Assembly: GCA_046331095.1 (NCBI GenBank)
Contig: JAXLRM010000004.1
Coordinates: 558,001 to 622,000 of the forward strand
Source: JAIBAC01 sp046331095
GTDB taxonomy: Bacteria > Actinomycetota > Acidimicrobiia > UBA2766
DNA length: 64,000 bases
Reading direction: 5' to 3'
Shown here: positions 1 to 6,899 of the stretch, piece after piece
How positions within the stretch are numbered: the stretch's first letter is position 1
How the letters are laid out: each line of letters begins with the position of its first letter
The notes under the pieces: generated by a model
The model's input: the letters and a program-made list of their open reading frames with translations, nothing else
Database searches by the model: none
Told to the model about the DNA's origin: nothing
Position numbers and translations under genes: made by a program

Positions 1-667
1 CGCGCCGCAGCGGTGCCCGTGCGTAGGCGGAGTCGGTCTCGAGGATGTGTGCCCACCCTTCGAGGAGGTCCTCGAAGTCGAGCACGCCGCGGTGGGCCTT
101 GATGTCGGTGTAGGTCCGGTACACGCGGCCGAGCTCAGCGGGGGTCGTCGGCAGGTCCGTGCGGCCCGCGAGGTGTTCGGCGATCTCTGCCGGGCCGACC
201 GTGCGTGCGCGTGCACGCTCGATCTCCCTGGCGACGGCCGTGACCCGGCGCCTGTCGGCGTCGCGGCCACCGGAGCCGCGCATGGCCTCGGCGACGAGGG
301 CGGCCTTGTGCTCGACCACGCGGCGCTCCGGTAGGCCGCGCAGGCGGCGGTGTTCGGTGATCGCCTGGAATGCCAGGGCGTGGAACGTCCCGCAACGCAA
401 CTCGGTGGCGGTGTCGAGTGCGTCGAGGCGGCTCTCGAGCTCGCCGGCAGCCTTGCGTGTGAACGTGACGGCGACCGTGTGCGCCGCCGCCGCGGGATCC
501 TCCGCGAGTACACGCGCGATGCGTCGTGTGAGCACGAGCGTCTTGCCCGATCCGGCACCTGCCACGATGCACAGCCGCGAAGCGCCGCAGAAGACAGCGT
601 CGTGCTGGGCCTTCGTCAGACCGGCACCGAGGCGGTGCGCAGCGGTGGCCGCATCGACTGCGCTCAT
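1..667 (-). CDS. UvrD/PcrA-family DNA helicase, N-terminal part (runs off left edge)
   Basis: Superfamily 1 ATP-dependent DNA helicase. Only the first 222 residues are in the window, and the frame stays open to base 1. Visible are a Q-motif-like segment LTKAQHDAV (residues 17-25), the Walker A AGAGSGKT (36-43), motif Ia VTFTRKAAGEL (67-77), TFHALA (94-99) and LDFEDLL (196-202), the usual UvrD domain 1 order. The ATG overlaps the stop of the upstream nuclease gene in an ATGA, so the two are translationally coupled and probably act together on DNA ends. The missing C-terminal part prevents a choice between UvrD, PcrA and a RecB/AdnA-like subunit. Confidence 0.9.
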   Translation of the reverse strand, partial: MSAVDAATAAHRLGAGLTKAQHDAVFCGASRLCIVAGAGSGKTLVLTRRIARVLAEDPAAAAHTVAVTFTRKAAGELESRLDALDTATELRCGTFHALAFQAITEHRRLRGLPERRVVEHKAALVAEAMRGSGGRDADRRRVTAVAREIERARARTVGPAEIAEHLAGRTDLPTTPAELGRVYRTYTDIKAHRGVLDFEDLLEGWAHILETDSAYARAPLRR

Positions 668-1494
668 CGGTTCACGCCGACGCCCACCGGCTCGCCTGCC
701 GGGGTGGTGCCGGACTGATCGTACGAGTCTGGCGCGGAACCGTCGTGGGCCGGACAGATCGCCTTGTGCGGGCAGAAGTCGCAGAAGTACGAGGGGCGGG
801 CAGGCCACTCGTCGCGCGCGAACGCGCCTGCGAGGGTCCTACCCATGGCCCCGAGGAGGCGTCCGGCCGCCTCGACCTCGGCTGGCTTCGGTTCGACCAC
901 GAGCGTCGTCGGCTCGTCGAGGAAGAGGAGCCGCAGGCGTGCGGGAAGCTCGCCGACGAGGTCGCGCAGGAGCAGCGCGTAGACCTTGCACGCGAAGAAC
1001 GAGGTCGTCTCGCGCCGCTCACCAGGGGTGCGGCCGGTCTTGTAGTCCGAGACCACCCACGTGCCGTCTTCGCTGCGATCGAGGCGGTCGAGCACGCCCA
1101 CGACGTCGAGATCGCCGACGCGTGTGCGCAGCCTGAGCTCGAGCCCGGCGGGTGTGAGCAGCGTGGGGTCCTCGAGCTCGAAGTAGTTGCGGACGAATCG
1201 CTCGGTGTCGGTGTACGCGGCTTCTGCCGCGGCCGGAGTCGCGAACAGGACGGCGTGGTCGTCGGCGTCCACGATCGCCTCCCACGCTCCGGGGAGCAGC
1301 GCGAGGGCCGCATCGACGTCGCGCGCGGCAGCGGGCAGTTCGAACAGGCGCTGAAGGCACAGGTGGGTGACGGTGCCCTTGGTGGCGGCCGGTGACGGCG
1401 GCTCGGGCAGCCGCTCGACCGCGCGGAAGCGGAACAGCAGCGGACAGGTCTTGAAGTCGCCGGCACGGCTCGGGGAGAGGGCGAAGGGGAGCAC
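664..1494 (-). CDS. RecB-like PD-(D/E)XK nuclease with Fe-S cysteines
   Basis: 276-residue stand-alone nuclease of the RecB/Cas4/AddB type. The PD-(D/E)XK core shows D136 in VLDRLD, then D150-Y-K152 in SDYKTG, with E119 upstream. Four cysteines, C17 in KTCPLLF and C238/C241/C247 in CDFCPHKAIC, have the one-plus-three layout that binds a 4Fe-4S cluster in AddB and Cas4. It is the first gene of a two-gene unit with the helicase (4-base ATGA overlap), so a helicase-nuclease pair for end processing is inferred. The GTG start is supported by a TAGATT -10 box six bases upstream and no Shine-Dalgarno. It resembles the RecB-family proteins of mycobacteria (Rv2119 type). Confidence 0.85.
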   Translation of the reverse strand: MLPFALSPSRAGDFKTCPLLFRFRAVERLPEPPSPAATKGTVTHLCLQRLFELPAAARDVDAALALLPGAWEAIVDADDHAVLFATPAAAEAAYTDTERFVRNYFELEDPTLLTPAGLELRLRTRVGDLDVVGVLDRLDRSEDGTWVVSDYKTGRTPGERRETTSFFACKVYALLLRDLVGELPARLRLLFLDEPTTLVVEPKPAEVEAAGRLLGAMGRTLAGAFARDEWPARPSYFCDFCPHKAICPAHDGSAPDSYDQSGTTPAGEPVGVGVNR

Positions 1495-1500
1495 GGTTCG

Positions 1501-1506
1501 AATCTA
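1501..1506 (-). promoter_or_regulatory. -10 box TAGATT for the nuclease-helicase pair
   Basis: On the minus strand TAGATT ends six bases before the GTG start at 1494, so transcription would begin at the start codon (leaderless). No clear -35 is visible. Confidence 0.5.
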
Positions 1507-1634
1507 ACGACGGCATGTGACACGACCGCGGACCCCCCGAGCCCGCCGACGTGCGCTCGGTGTCCGGCCGGGCGGGACGCCGCGCGCATGCGCCGGGGCG
1601 GCCCGGATGGGGCGGTGGGTGGCGCCGATGGAAG

Positions 1635-1640
1635 TAGCCT
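1635..1640 (+). promoter_or_regulatory. -10 box TAGCCT for the PH-domain gene
   Basis: TAGCCT lies eight bases before the ATG at 1649 with no Shine-Dalgarno between, predicting a leaderless or near-leaderless mRNA. It argues for ATG 1649 over the upstream in-frame ATG codons. Confidence 0.5.
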
Positions 1641-1648
1641 TGGCCGCC

Positions 1649-2323
1649 ATGACGTACCCGCGGAAGCTGCTCAACCCCGGCGAGGAGGTCGTCGTCGACC
1701 TGCGCCAGCACTGGATCGCGCTCACGGTGGCGGTCCTCTGGAGCGCGGTGATCCTCGCGGCGCTCGTCGCGCTCGCGTTCGTGTGGGGTAGCTGGCCGAG
1801 TTGGACCAAGGCGACGATCGGTGTCGCCGCGATCGTGGCGTTCTGCGCGCTTGCGGGGTGGCGCTTCCTCACGTGGATGATGCGCCACTTCGTGCTCACG
1901 ACCGAGCGCGTCATCTCGCGCAGCGGGGTCTTCGCCAAGCGGGCGATCGACATCCCCCTCGACACGATCAACGACATCCACTTCAGCCAGTCGATCGTCG
2001 AGCGGGTCTTCGGGTCGGGCAACCTCGTGATCTCGTCCGCGTCGGAGTTCGGCAACAACGAGTTCCGCTTCATCCGCGACCCCGAGAAGATCCAGAACCT
2101 GATCTACCACCAGCGCGAGGAGGCCGAGCGCGTGGAGCGGCGCGAGGCGGCGCAGTTCCAGGCCGAGGCGATGGCCCAGTACATCCAGCAGCAGAACCCG
2201 GCGCCGCCGTCGCACGTCGACGTGCCCGGCCAGATCGCCCAGCTCGCCCAACTGCGTGACCAGGGAGCGATCACCGAGACCGAGTTCCAGCAGAAGAAGG
2301 CGGAACTGCTCGGACGCATGTGA
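1649..2323 (+). CDS. PH-domain (DUF304-type) membrane protein with C-terminal SHOCT motif
   Basis: 224 residues. It has two hydrophobic segments near the N-terminus (about residues 25-47 and 52-75), then a bacterial PH domain of the bPH_2/DUF304 type with the typical VLTTERVISRSGVF opening. After a charged helix and a Gln/Pro-rich linker, the C-terminus reads IAQLAQLRDQGAITETEFQQ, a SHOCT motif (short helical oligomerisation domain). The partner is unknown; a membrane-anchored scaffold is the likely role. Start MTYPRKL is chosen because a -10 box sits eight bases upstream; the frame is open further but reads as low-complexity Arg/Pro/Ala. The next gene overlaps the stop by one base. Confidence 0.85.
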   Translation: MTYPRKLLNPGEEVVVDLRQHWIALTVAVLWSAVILAALVALAFVWGSWPSWTKATIGVAAIVAFCALAGWRFLTWMMRHFVLTTERVISRSGVFAKRAIDIPLDTINDIHFSQSIVERVFGSGNLVISSASEFGNNEFRFIRDPEKIQNLIYHQREEAERVERREAAQFQAEAMAQYIQQQNPAPPSHVDVPGQIAQLAQLRDQGAITETEFQQKKAELLGRM

Positions 2324-2991
2324 TGACCCGGCCGCGCCGTACACGCTCGCTGCTCGGACTCCCGTGGCACGAACTGCGGGCACTCGCGCGTCTCGCCCGG
2401 ACCCATCCACGTGAGGCCCGCGCCCTGGCCGCACTGCGGACCTCCCCGGGCGTGGAGCTGCAAGGTGGTGCGTGGCTCGCGGAACCTGCCGGCATCTCGA
2501 TCGCGCAAGCGGGAACGGTCAGCCTCGGCGACGGGTTCTTCGCGCCCGGACGCATCGAGCTGCAGGCGCGCGACAACGGCCGCGTCGTGGTCGGAGACGG
2601 CTGCTCGGTCGAGGTCGGTGCCCGCCTCGCAGCCGCGTGCGACGCCGCCCTGGTCGTCGGTGACCACGTCGCGATCGGTCCGTACAACTTCCTGAACGCG
2701 TTCGGGGGCGACCTCCGCATCGGCGACTATTCGATGCTGGGCCCGTTCGTGTCGATCCACACCGTCGACCACGGCACCGACCCCGCCGCCGGGCCGATGC
2801 GCCTGCAGCCGGGCATCCCCGGCGATGTCGTCGTCGGCGCAGACGTCTGGATCGGTGCGTCGGCGGTCCTTCTCAAGGGCGTCACCGTCGGTGACGGAGC
2901 GATCGTCGCGGCCGGGGCAGTCGTCACCGCCGACGTGGCGCCGCTGACCGTGGTCGGCGGCGTTCCCGCACGCCCCATCCGTTCCCGCTGA
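2323..2991 (+). CDS. Hexapeptide-repeat acyltransferase (left-handed beta-helix)
   Basis: 222 residues. The second two thirds show repeated hexapeptide turns (VSLGDGFF, VVVGDGCSV, LRIGDYSML, VVVGADVWIGASAVLLKGV, VTVGDGAIVAAGAVVTADV), ending in GGVPARPI, the usual C-terminus of CysE/LacA/NodL-like transferases. His-containing SIHTVDHG lies where the catalytic His is expected. It would transfer an acetyl or other acyl group from acyl-CoA to a sugar or amine; the substrate cannot be told. Start ATG 2323 overlaps the PH gene stop as TGATG; a GTG at 2320 is the alternative. The first 40 residues are Arg-rich and not part of the helix. Confidence 0.85.
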   Translation: MTRPRRTRSLLGLPWHELRALARLARTHPREARALAALRTSPGVELQGGAWLAEPAGISIAQAGTVSLGDGFFAPGRIELQARDNGRVVVGDGCSVEVGARLAAACDAALVVGDHVAIGPYNFLNAFGGDLRIGDYSMLGPFVSIHTVDHGTDPAAGPMRLQPGIPGDVVVGADVWIGASAVLLKGVTVGDGAIVAAGAVVTADVAPLTVVGGVPARPIRSR

Positions 2992-2997
2992 CCCACG

Positions 2998-3675
2998 TCA
3001 GGGCAGGTCGGCCTCGAGCACGCTGGAACCGTCGCCTTCGCGCCGCACGACGAAGTGCCCCGCGGCGGCGTCGGCGTGCAGGCCGACGTCGGCGACACCG
3101 TCGGACACTCGGAACGAACCGGCTGGGGCACCGTCGAGCTCGGCCACGTAGTCCCCGGCAGCGAGGCCGGCCGCATGCAGGACGAGAGCCGATCCCGTCT
3201 CGTCGCGGTCGACTCTCAGGCGCCCGTGTGCGGGCGCCGCCCGTGACTCGAGCTCGACCGTGGTGTCCGCCGCGGACCTCACGAGAACCCACGCGAGGGC
3301 CGCGCCTCCCACCACGGTCGCACCCGCGGCGACGGTGGCCGCCAGTTGGCGTCGGCGGCGCCCGAGCTTCTTGCCGTCATCGTGGGGGGTGACCACGAAG
3401 TCACCGCCCACGGCGCCCCCGCCCGGGCCGCTCGGGCGCGTGTCCTTCGGGGGGCGACGGGCGGGCAGTGCTGCCAGCGCGGTCTCCACGAGGCCGGGGG
3501 GAGGGTCGGGCACTAGCCGCGCGGCCGCGAGCAGCTCGCCGATGCCCTCGAGCTCGTCGACGCGTGCGCGGCAGGCGGCACACGTCTCGAGGTGCTGTCT
3601 CAGCGTGGTCGACTCCGGGCCGGGGAGCACGCCGAGCACGTAGACGCCGAGGTCGGTCTCGGGGTGGGCGTCCAT
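2998..3675 (-). CDS. Anti-sigma factor with HxxxCxxC zinc finger, single membrane span
   Basis: 225 residues. The N-terminus carries the zf-HC2 motif HLETCAAC (H28, C32, C35), the zinc-containing anti-sigma domain that clamps ECF sigma factors. A membrane segment at about 111-132 follows an Arg/Lys patch. The extracytoplasmic part (about 135-225) resembles anti-sigma-K C-terminal beta domains with DYVAELDGAPAGSFRV. The gene starts one base after the stop of the degenerate sigma gene, the standard sigma/anti-sigma arrangement. The anti-sigma domain is intact although the partner is poor, see that entry. Confidence 0.85.
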   Translation of the reverse strand: MDAHPETDLGVYVLGVLPGPESTTLRQHLETCAACRARVDELEGIGELLAAARLVPDPPPGLVETALAALPARRPPKDTRPSGPGGGAVGGDFVVTPHDDGKKLGRRRRQLAATVAAGATVVGGAALAWVLVRSAADTTVELESRAAPAHGRLRVDRDETGSALVLHAAGLAAGDYVAELDGAPAGSFRVSDGVADVGLHADAAAGHFVVRREGDGSSVLEADLP

Positions 3676-3676
3676 C

Positions 3677-4201
3677 TCAGGTCTCCCGATGGACACCGCG
3701 GGCGACGAGCAGCGCCCGGAGCTGCTCCATGGCGTCGAGCACCCGGGCCTTCTCGTCCGCGCCGAACCACGGCTGCGGGTCGACGAGAAGCCGTCGGGCG
3801 TCGCCGGGTAGGTGCCCGAACGCCTCGCGGACGATGCCGCCGAGCCACAGGGCGTCGAGGTCGCGGTCGCTGCCGGCACCGCCGGCACCGAGCTCGGCGG
3901 CGACGTCGAACGCGATCTCGAGGAGCCAGCGTGAGACCTCCTTCGGTGCGTCGGCAGCGGCCGCCCAGGCCCGTCGCGTAACTCGCGTGCACAGCTCGAC
4001 GGCCTCCGCCTCGCTGCCGAGTGCGTGGGACGCCCACCCGAAGACGGCGCACTCGTATCGCCGCATCAGCAGCGCGAACGCCTGCCTGCTGCCCGCGGCG
4101 GCCGCCCGGAGGAGGGCGGCATCGTGGGTCCCGGGGTCGGCGAACGCGTCCGCGACGAGTGGATCGGACAGGTCGTCCGCCGACGGGTCGAAGCTGCGCA
4201 C
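3677..4201 (-). CDS. Degenerate ECF-like sigma factor
   Basis: About 174 residues if started at GTG 4201. Residues 38-80 align by eye with sigma region 2 (AFALLMRRYECAVFGWASHA, then a helix with LGSEAEAVELCTRVTRRAW). The part that should be region 4 is short: VREAFGHLPGDARRLLVD looks like the LPxxxRxxxxL opening of region 4.1, but no clear helix-turn-helix follows. It lies directly before an anti-sigma gene, which supports the family. The start is uncertain: the frame stays open through the 12-bp repeats of the overlapping galK end, but those residues are low complexity. It may have weak promoter binding or have become an adaptor. Confidence 0.6.
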   Translation of the reverse strand: MRSFDPSADDLSDPLVADAFADPGTHDAALLRAAAAGSRQAFALLMRRYECAVFGWASHALGSEAEAVELCTRVTRRAWAAAADAPKEVSRWLLEIAFDVAAELGAGGAGSDRDLDALWLGGIVREAFGHLPGDARRLLVDPQPWFGADEKARVLDAMEQLRALLVARGVHRET

Positions 4202-4232
4202 GTTGGGTGATTCGGCATCTGCGCCGCCGACC

Positions 4233-5450
4233 TCAAGGGCCGCCCGGTCGATCAGCCCGGAGGTCAGCCGGGAGGTCAGCCGGGAGGTCAGCCGGGAGGT
4301 CAGCCGGGGCCAGCACCCTCGCACCCGCGCAGGGATGCACGACGTGAGCGGGCCCGGGCACGGCTGCCGCCACCGCGTCCGGGTCGACGGCCCGCGAGTC
4401 GACGAGGACGAGGACCGATCCGCCGAAGCCCGCTCCCACGACACGGGCGCCGCGCACGCCTTCGATCGTGCGGCAAGCGGCCACGATTGCGTCGAGTGCC
4501 GGCAGCGACACGTCGTAGTCGCGTGCGAGGGACTCGTGCGGCGCGTCGACCAGCCTCCCCAGATCTGCGACGCTGCCGCCGATGTCGCAGATCCGCACAG
4601 CCTCGACTACACGGGCGTTCTCGCCGACCACGTGGCGGACACGACGTGCCAGGACACGAGGCAGCGTGGCGTCCACGCGGCCGAGGTCCGCCATGTCGAT
4701 GTCGCGCAAGCTCGCGACGCCGAGGAGTCCGGCAGCCTCGGCGCACTCGGCCACACGTTCGGTGTAGCCCGATCCCACGAGGGTGCGTGGGATACCCGAG
4801 TCGACCACGATCAGCGCCGTACCGGCGGGCAGGGCGACCGCGCGGGTCTCGAGGCTGCGGCAGTCCAGGAGGATCGCGCCCCCCGCGACCCCCAGGCACG
4901 ATGCCACTTGGTCCATCGGGCCGCACGGGACGCCGAGACCGGCGGCCTCGGCCCTGCGGCACGCGGCGGCGATGCGAGCGGGTTCGACCACATGGCCCGC
5001 GACTGCCGTCAGGGCGAGCGCGCAAGCCACCTCGAACGCCGCAGACGAGGAGAGCCCGCCACCTTCGGGCACGGTGGCGGCGAAGCCCGCACTCGCCCGC
5101 GTGGGCGCGAGCCCCAGGCTGTCGAGCTCGTCGGTCACGGCCACGGCGAGGCGCTCCCATCGCCCTCCGGGCTCGTGGCCGGAGCTGGCGAAGCGGAACC
5201 GCGGGCGGCCTGGCACGGGAGTCGTGTCGCGGACGGCGGCGCAGACCACGTGGCGGTCGATTGCCGCGGGTAGGCAGAGCCCGCCCGCGTAGTCGGTGTG
5301 CTCGCCGATGACGTTGACGCGCCCCGGCGCCGCGGCGACGACCACGCCCGATGTGTCATCGGCGCCGGTCGCGGCCAACGCCCGAAAGGCCGCCGTGATC
5401 GCAGCGGGGTCAGGGGTCCGGGTCGGGGCCGGGCCGCTCCGGCCGCCCAC
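4233..5450 (-). CDS. galK: Galactokinase
   Basis: 405 residues; phosphorylates alpha-D-galactose at C1 with ATP, first committed step of the Leloir pathway, in the cytoplasm. All three GHMP-kinase motifs are present: GRVNVIGEHTDY (43-54, galactokinase signature), EGGGLSSSAA (129-138, ATP loop) and GAGFGGS (339-345). The catalytic Asp is in GPMDQ (D180). GTG start five bases after the stop of the hydrolase gene. The C-terminus is extended by a tail of tandem PADL units encoded by four identical 12-bp repeats. No galT or galE is nearby, so the rest of the pathway must be elsewhere. Confidence 0.93.
   Translation of the reverse strand: MGGRSGPAPTRTPDPAAITAAFRALAATGADDTSGVVVAAAPGRVNVIGEHTDYAGGLCLPAAIDRHVVCAAVRDTTPVPGRPRFRFASSGHEPGGRWERLAVAVTDELDSLGLAPTRASAGFAATVPEGGGLSSSAAFEVACALALTAVAGHVVEPARIAAACRRAEAAGLGVPCGPMDQVASCLGVAGGAILLDCRSLETRAVALPAGTALIVVDSGIPRTLVGSGYTERVAECAEAAGLLGVASLRDIDMADLGRVDATLPRVLARRVRHVVGENARVVEAVRICDIGGSVADLGRLVDAPHESLARDYDVSLPALDAIVAACRTIEGVRGARVVGAGFGGSVLVLVDSRAVDPDAVAAAVPGPAHVVHPCAGARVLAPADLPADLPADLPADLRADRPGGP
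4259..4306. repeat. Four perfect tandem copies of a 12-bp unit inside the 3' end of galK
   Basis: The unit GGAGGTCAGCCG occurs at 4259, 4271, 4283 and 4295. It is in frame and encodes four PADL units at the C-terminus of galactokinase. Copy number is likely variable by slippage without breaking the frame. Confidence 0.95.
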
Positions 5451-5455
5451 GACGG

Positions 5456-6280
5456 TCAGCGCTTGGAGTCGTAGAAGGCGACCACCTCGGCGATCGCCGG
5501 GCCACGGTCGAAGTCGTTGAACACCTCGTGGAAGCTGCCCTCGTACTCGGTCAGGACGGAGTCGGCGATCTTGGCAGCGGCGATGCGGCTCCCCTCGGGG
5601 GAGACGATCTTGTCGTCGGTGCCGTGGACGAGGAGCACCGGCGCGGTGATCGAGCCGAGGGCGTCCATCACGCGTCGACCGGCGGTCTGGATCTCGTGGG
5701 CGCTGCGGGCCGGGATCGCGCCGCGGTGGTTGAACGGATCCTCGTCGTACTTGGCGACCTCGGCATCGAGCGTGGATATCTGGTCTGCCTGCAGCTTCAC
5801 GGTGGGGGTCCGCGGCAGGAGCGCGGAGATGACCGGGGCCAGGGCGGTCACCACGGGCGAGACATCGACCGCAGGCAGGAGCGCTGCCGACGAGGACACG
5901 AGTGCGGCCACGGGCAGGGAGTTGCGCGCGGCGGCCGCGAGTACGACGAGGCCACCGAAGCTGTGGCCGAACAGGAAGAGCGGCCGCCCGTCGCCTGCCT
6001 CGGCCACGGCGGTGCCGACGCTCTCGAAGTCGTCGACGACGTGCTCGAAGGAGGGGACGAGCCCCGGCACGATCCCGGAGCGCCCGTGCCCTACGTGGTC
6101 GAGGGCGTGCACGTCGTAGCCGGACTCGACGAGCGCTGCCGCCACGTGCCTGTACCGGCCGGAGTGCTCGGCGTAGCCGTGGGCGAGGACTACGTCGGCG
6201 GTGGAGTCCGGGCCGGTCCAGGAGATGGTGTGGATGGGTCCGCCGTCAGCGCCGCGGAAGCCCCCGATGCTCGTGTCCAT
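5456..6280 (-). CDS. Alpha/beta hydrolase, monoacylglycerol-lipase type
   Basis: 274 residues, cytoplasmic, no signal peptide. It has HGYAEHSGRY (oxyanion region typical of monoglyceride lipases and lysophospholipases), the nucleophile elbow GHSFG with S107, the acid Asp in HGTDDKIV and the catalytic His in GSFHEVFND. It probably hydrolyses monoacylglycerols or related esters. It is the promoter-proximal gene of the operon hydrolase-galK-sigma-anti-sigma. A TACCCT -10 box eight bases before the ATG, without a Shine-Dalgarno, suggests a leaderless mRNA. Confidence 0.87.
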   Translation of the reverse strand: MDTSIGGFRGADGGPIHTISWTGPDSTADVVLAHGYAEHSGRYRHVAAALVESGYDVHALDHVGHGRSGIVPGLVPSFEHVVDDFESVGTAVAEAGDGRPLFLFGHSFGGLVVLAAAARNSLPVAALVSSSAALLPAVDVSPVVTALAPVISALLPRTPTVKLQADQISTLDAEVAKYDEDPFNHRGAIPARSAHEIQTAGRRVMDALGSITAPVLLVHGTDDKIVSPEGSRIAAAKIADSVLTEYEGSFHEVFNDFDRGPAIAEVVAFYDSKR

Positions 6281-6288
6281 GGATGTGC

Positions 6289-6294
6289 AGGGTA
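6289..6294 (-). promoter_or_regulatory. -10 box TACCCT for hydrolase-galK-sigma operon
   Basis: Minus-strand TACCCT ends eight bases before the ATG at 6280. It is probably the only promoter of the four-gene unit. Confidence 0.5.
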
Positions 6295-6359
6295 GTGCGC
6301 GACCGCCGGCACCCGGATGGGGGAGCGGCCGAGGTGCTTCCTCGATGGACGTCCACGTC

Positions 6360-6818
6360 TCAGGGTGCGTGGTTGGGGTTGTCCGTAGGAGGTGCCGAGC
6401 GCCCTTTCGGACGACAGTCGGGGCAGACGCCGCGAAATGTGATCTCGACGCCGGTGAGCTGGAAGCCGTGGCGCTCGGCGGTCCTCAGGTGGAGTGTGTC
6501 GGTGCCGGCCGGGGTGACGTCGTAGATGGCGCCGCAGCGGTCGCAGACGAGGTGCTGGTGGTCGACGTCGGCGTTGGGGTCGTACCGCTTGGCGCGCCCG
6601 TCACCGGACACCTCGGCTACCTCGCCCATCGTGCACAGCTCGTTGACGGTGTTGTAGACGGTCGCGCGGCTGATCTCGGGCAGCGCCGCGGTGGCACGCT
6701 CGTGGATCTCCTCGATCGTGAGGTGCATGTGGTCGCCCTCGAGGGCCTCGGCGACCGCGCGCCGCTGCGCGGTCAGGTTCCAGCCTCGGTCGCGCAGGCG
6801 TGTCAGCAGGGCCGTCAT
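6360..6818 (-). CDS. Fur/PerR-family metal-dependent regulator
   Basis: 152 residues. The N-terminal winged helix carries NLTAQRRAVAEAL and the recognition helix EISRATVYNTVNEL. The dimerisation domain has DVDHQHLVCDRCG and a second CPDC, so both Cys pairs of the structural zinc site are present, as is the His-rich regulatory site. Subtype (Fur, PerR or Zur) cannot be fixed; the operator type and FurA-like DVDHQHLVC favour a PerR/FurA-like protein. Start MTALL at 6818 is chosen over 6827 because a TACGAT -10 box ends seven bases upstream. A 7-1-7 inverted repeat overlaps the expected -35, implying autoregulation. Confidence 0.88.
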   Translation of the reverse strand: MTALLTRLRDRGWNLTAQRRAVAEALEGDHMHLTIEEIHERATAALPEISRATVYNTVNELCTMGEVAEVSGDGRAKRYDPNADVDHQHLVCDRCGAIYDVTPAGTDTLHLRTAERHGFQLTGVEITFRGVCPDCRPKGRSAPPTDNPNHAP

Positions 6819-6825
6819 CGCGACC

Positions 6826-6831
6826 ATCGTA
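6826..6831 (-). promoter_or_regulatory. -10 box TACGAT of the fur gene
   Basis: Minus-strand TACGAT ends seven bases before the ATG at 6818. With a 17-base spacer the -35 would be TTCCAA (6854-6849), inside the operator at 6849-6863. Confidence 0.5.
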
Positions 6832-6848
6832 GTGCATGTCGTCTAGGT

Positions 6849-6863
6849 TTGGAATAAGTCTAA
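6849..6863. promoter_or_regulatory. Fur/PerR box, 7-1-7 inverted repeat
   Basis: TTGGAAT-A-AGTCTAA is a 7-1-7 inverted repeat with 10 of 14 arm positions complementary, close to the PerR/Fur-family heptamer layout. It lies between the divergent fur and acyl-CoA ligase genes, overlapping the expected fur -35 and the expected start of the ligase transcript (TAGGTT -10 at 6844-6849). Confidence 0.6.
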
Positions 6864-6899
6864 GGTGGGGTCGCGGCGTCGCACCGGGGGAGAACAGCC

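Noticed and set aside
1517..1648. N-terminal extension of the PH-domain protein
   Set aside because: Arg/Pro/Gly-rich, lies upstream of and across the -10 box, and ATG 1649 fits the leaderless pattern.
3677..4444. Longer sigma factor starting at 4444
   Set aside because: The extra residues lie inside galK, include the TSRL repeat shadow and have no ribosome site or promoter.
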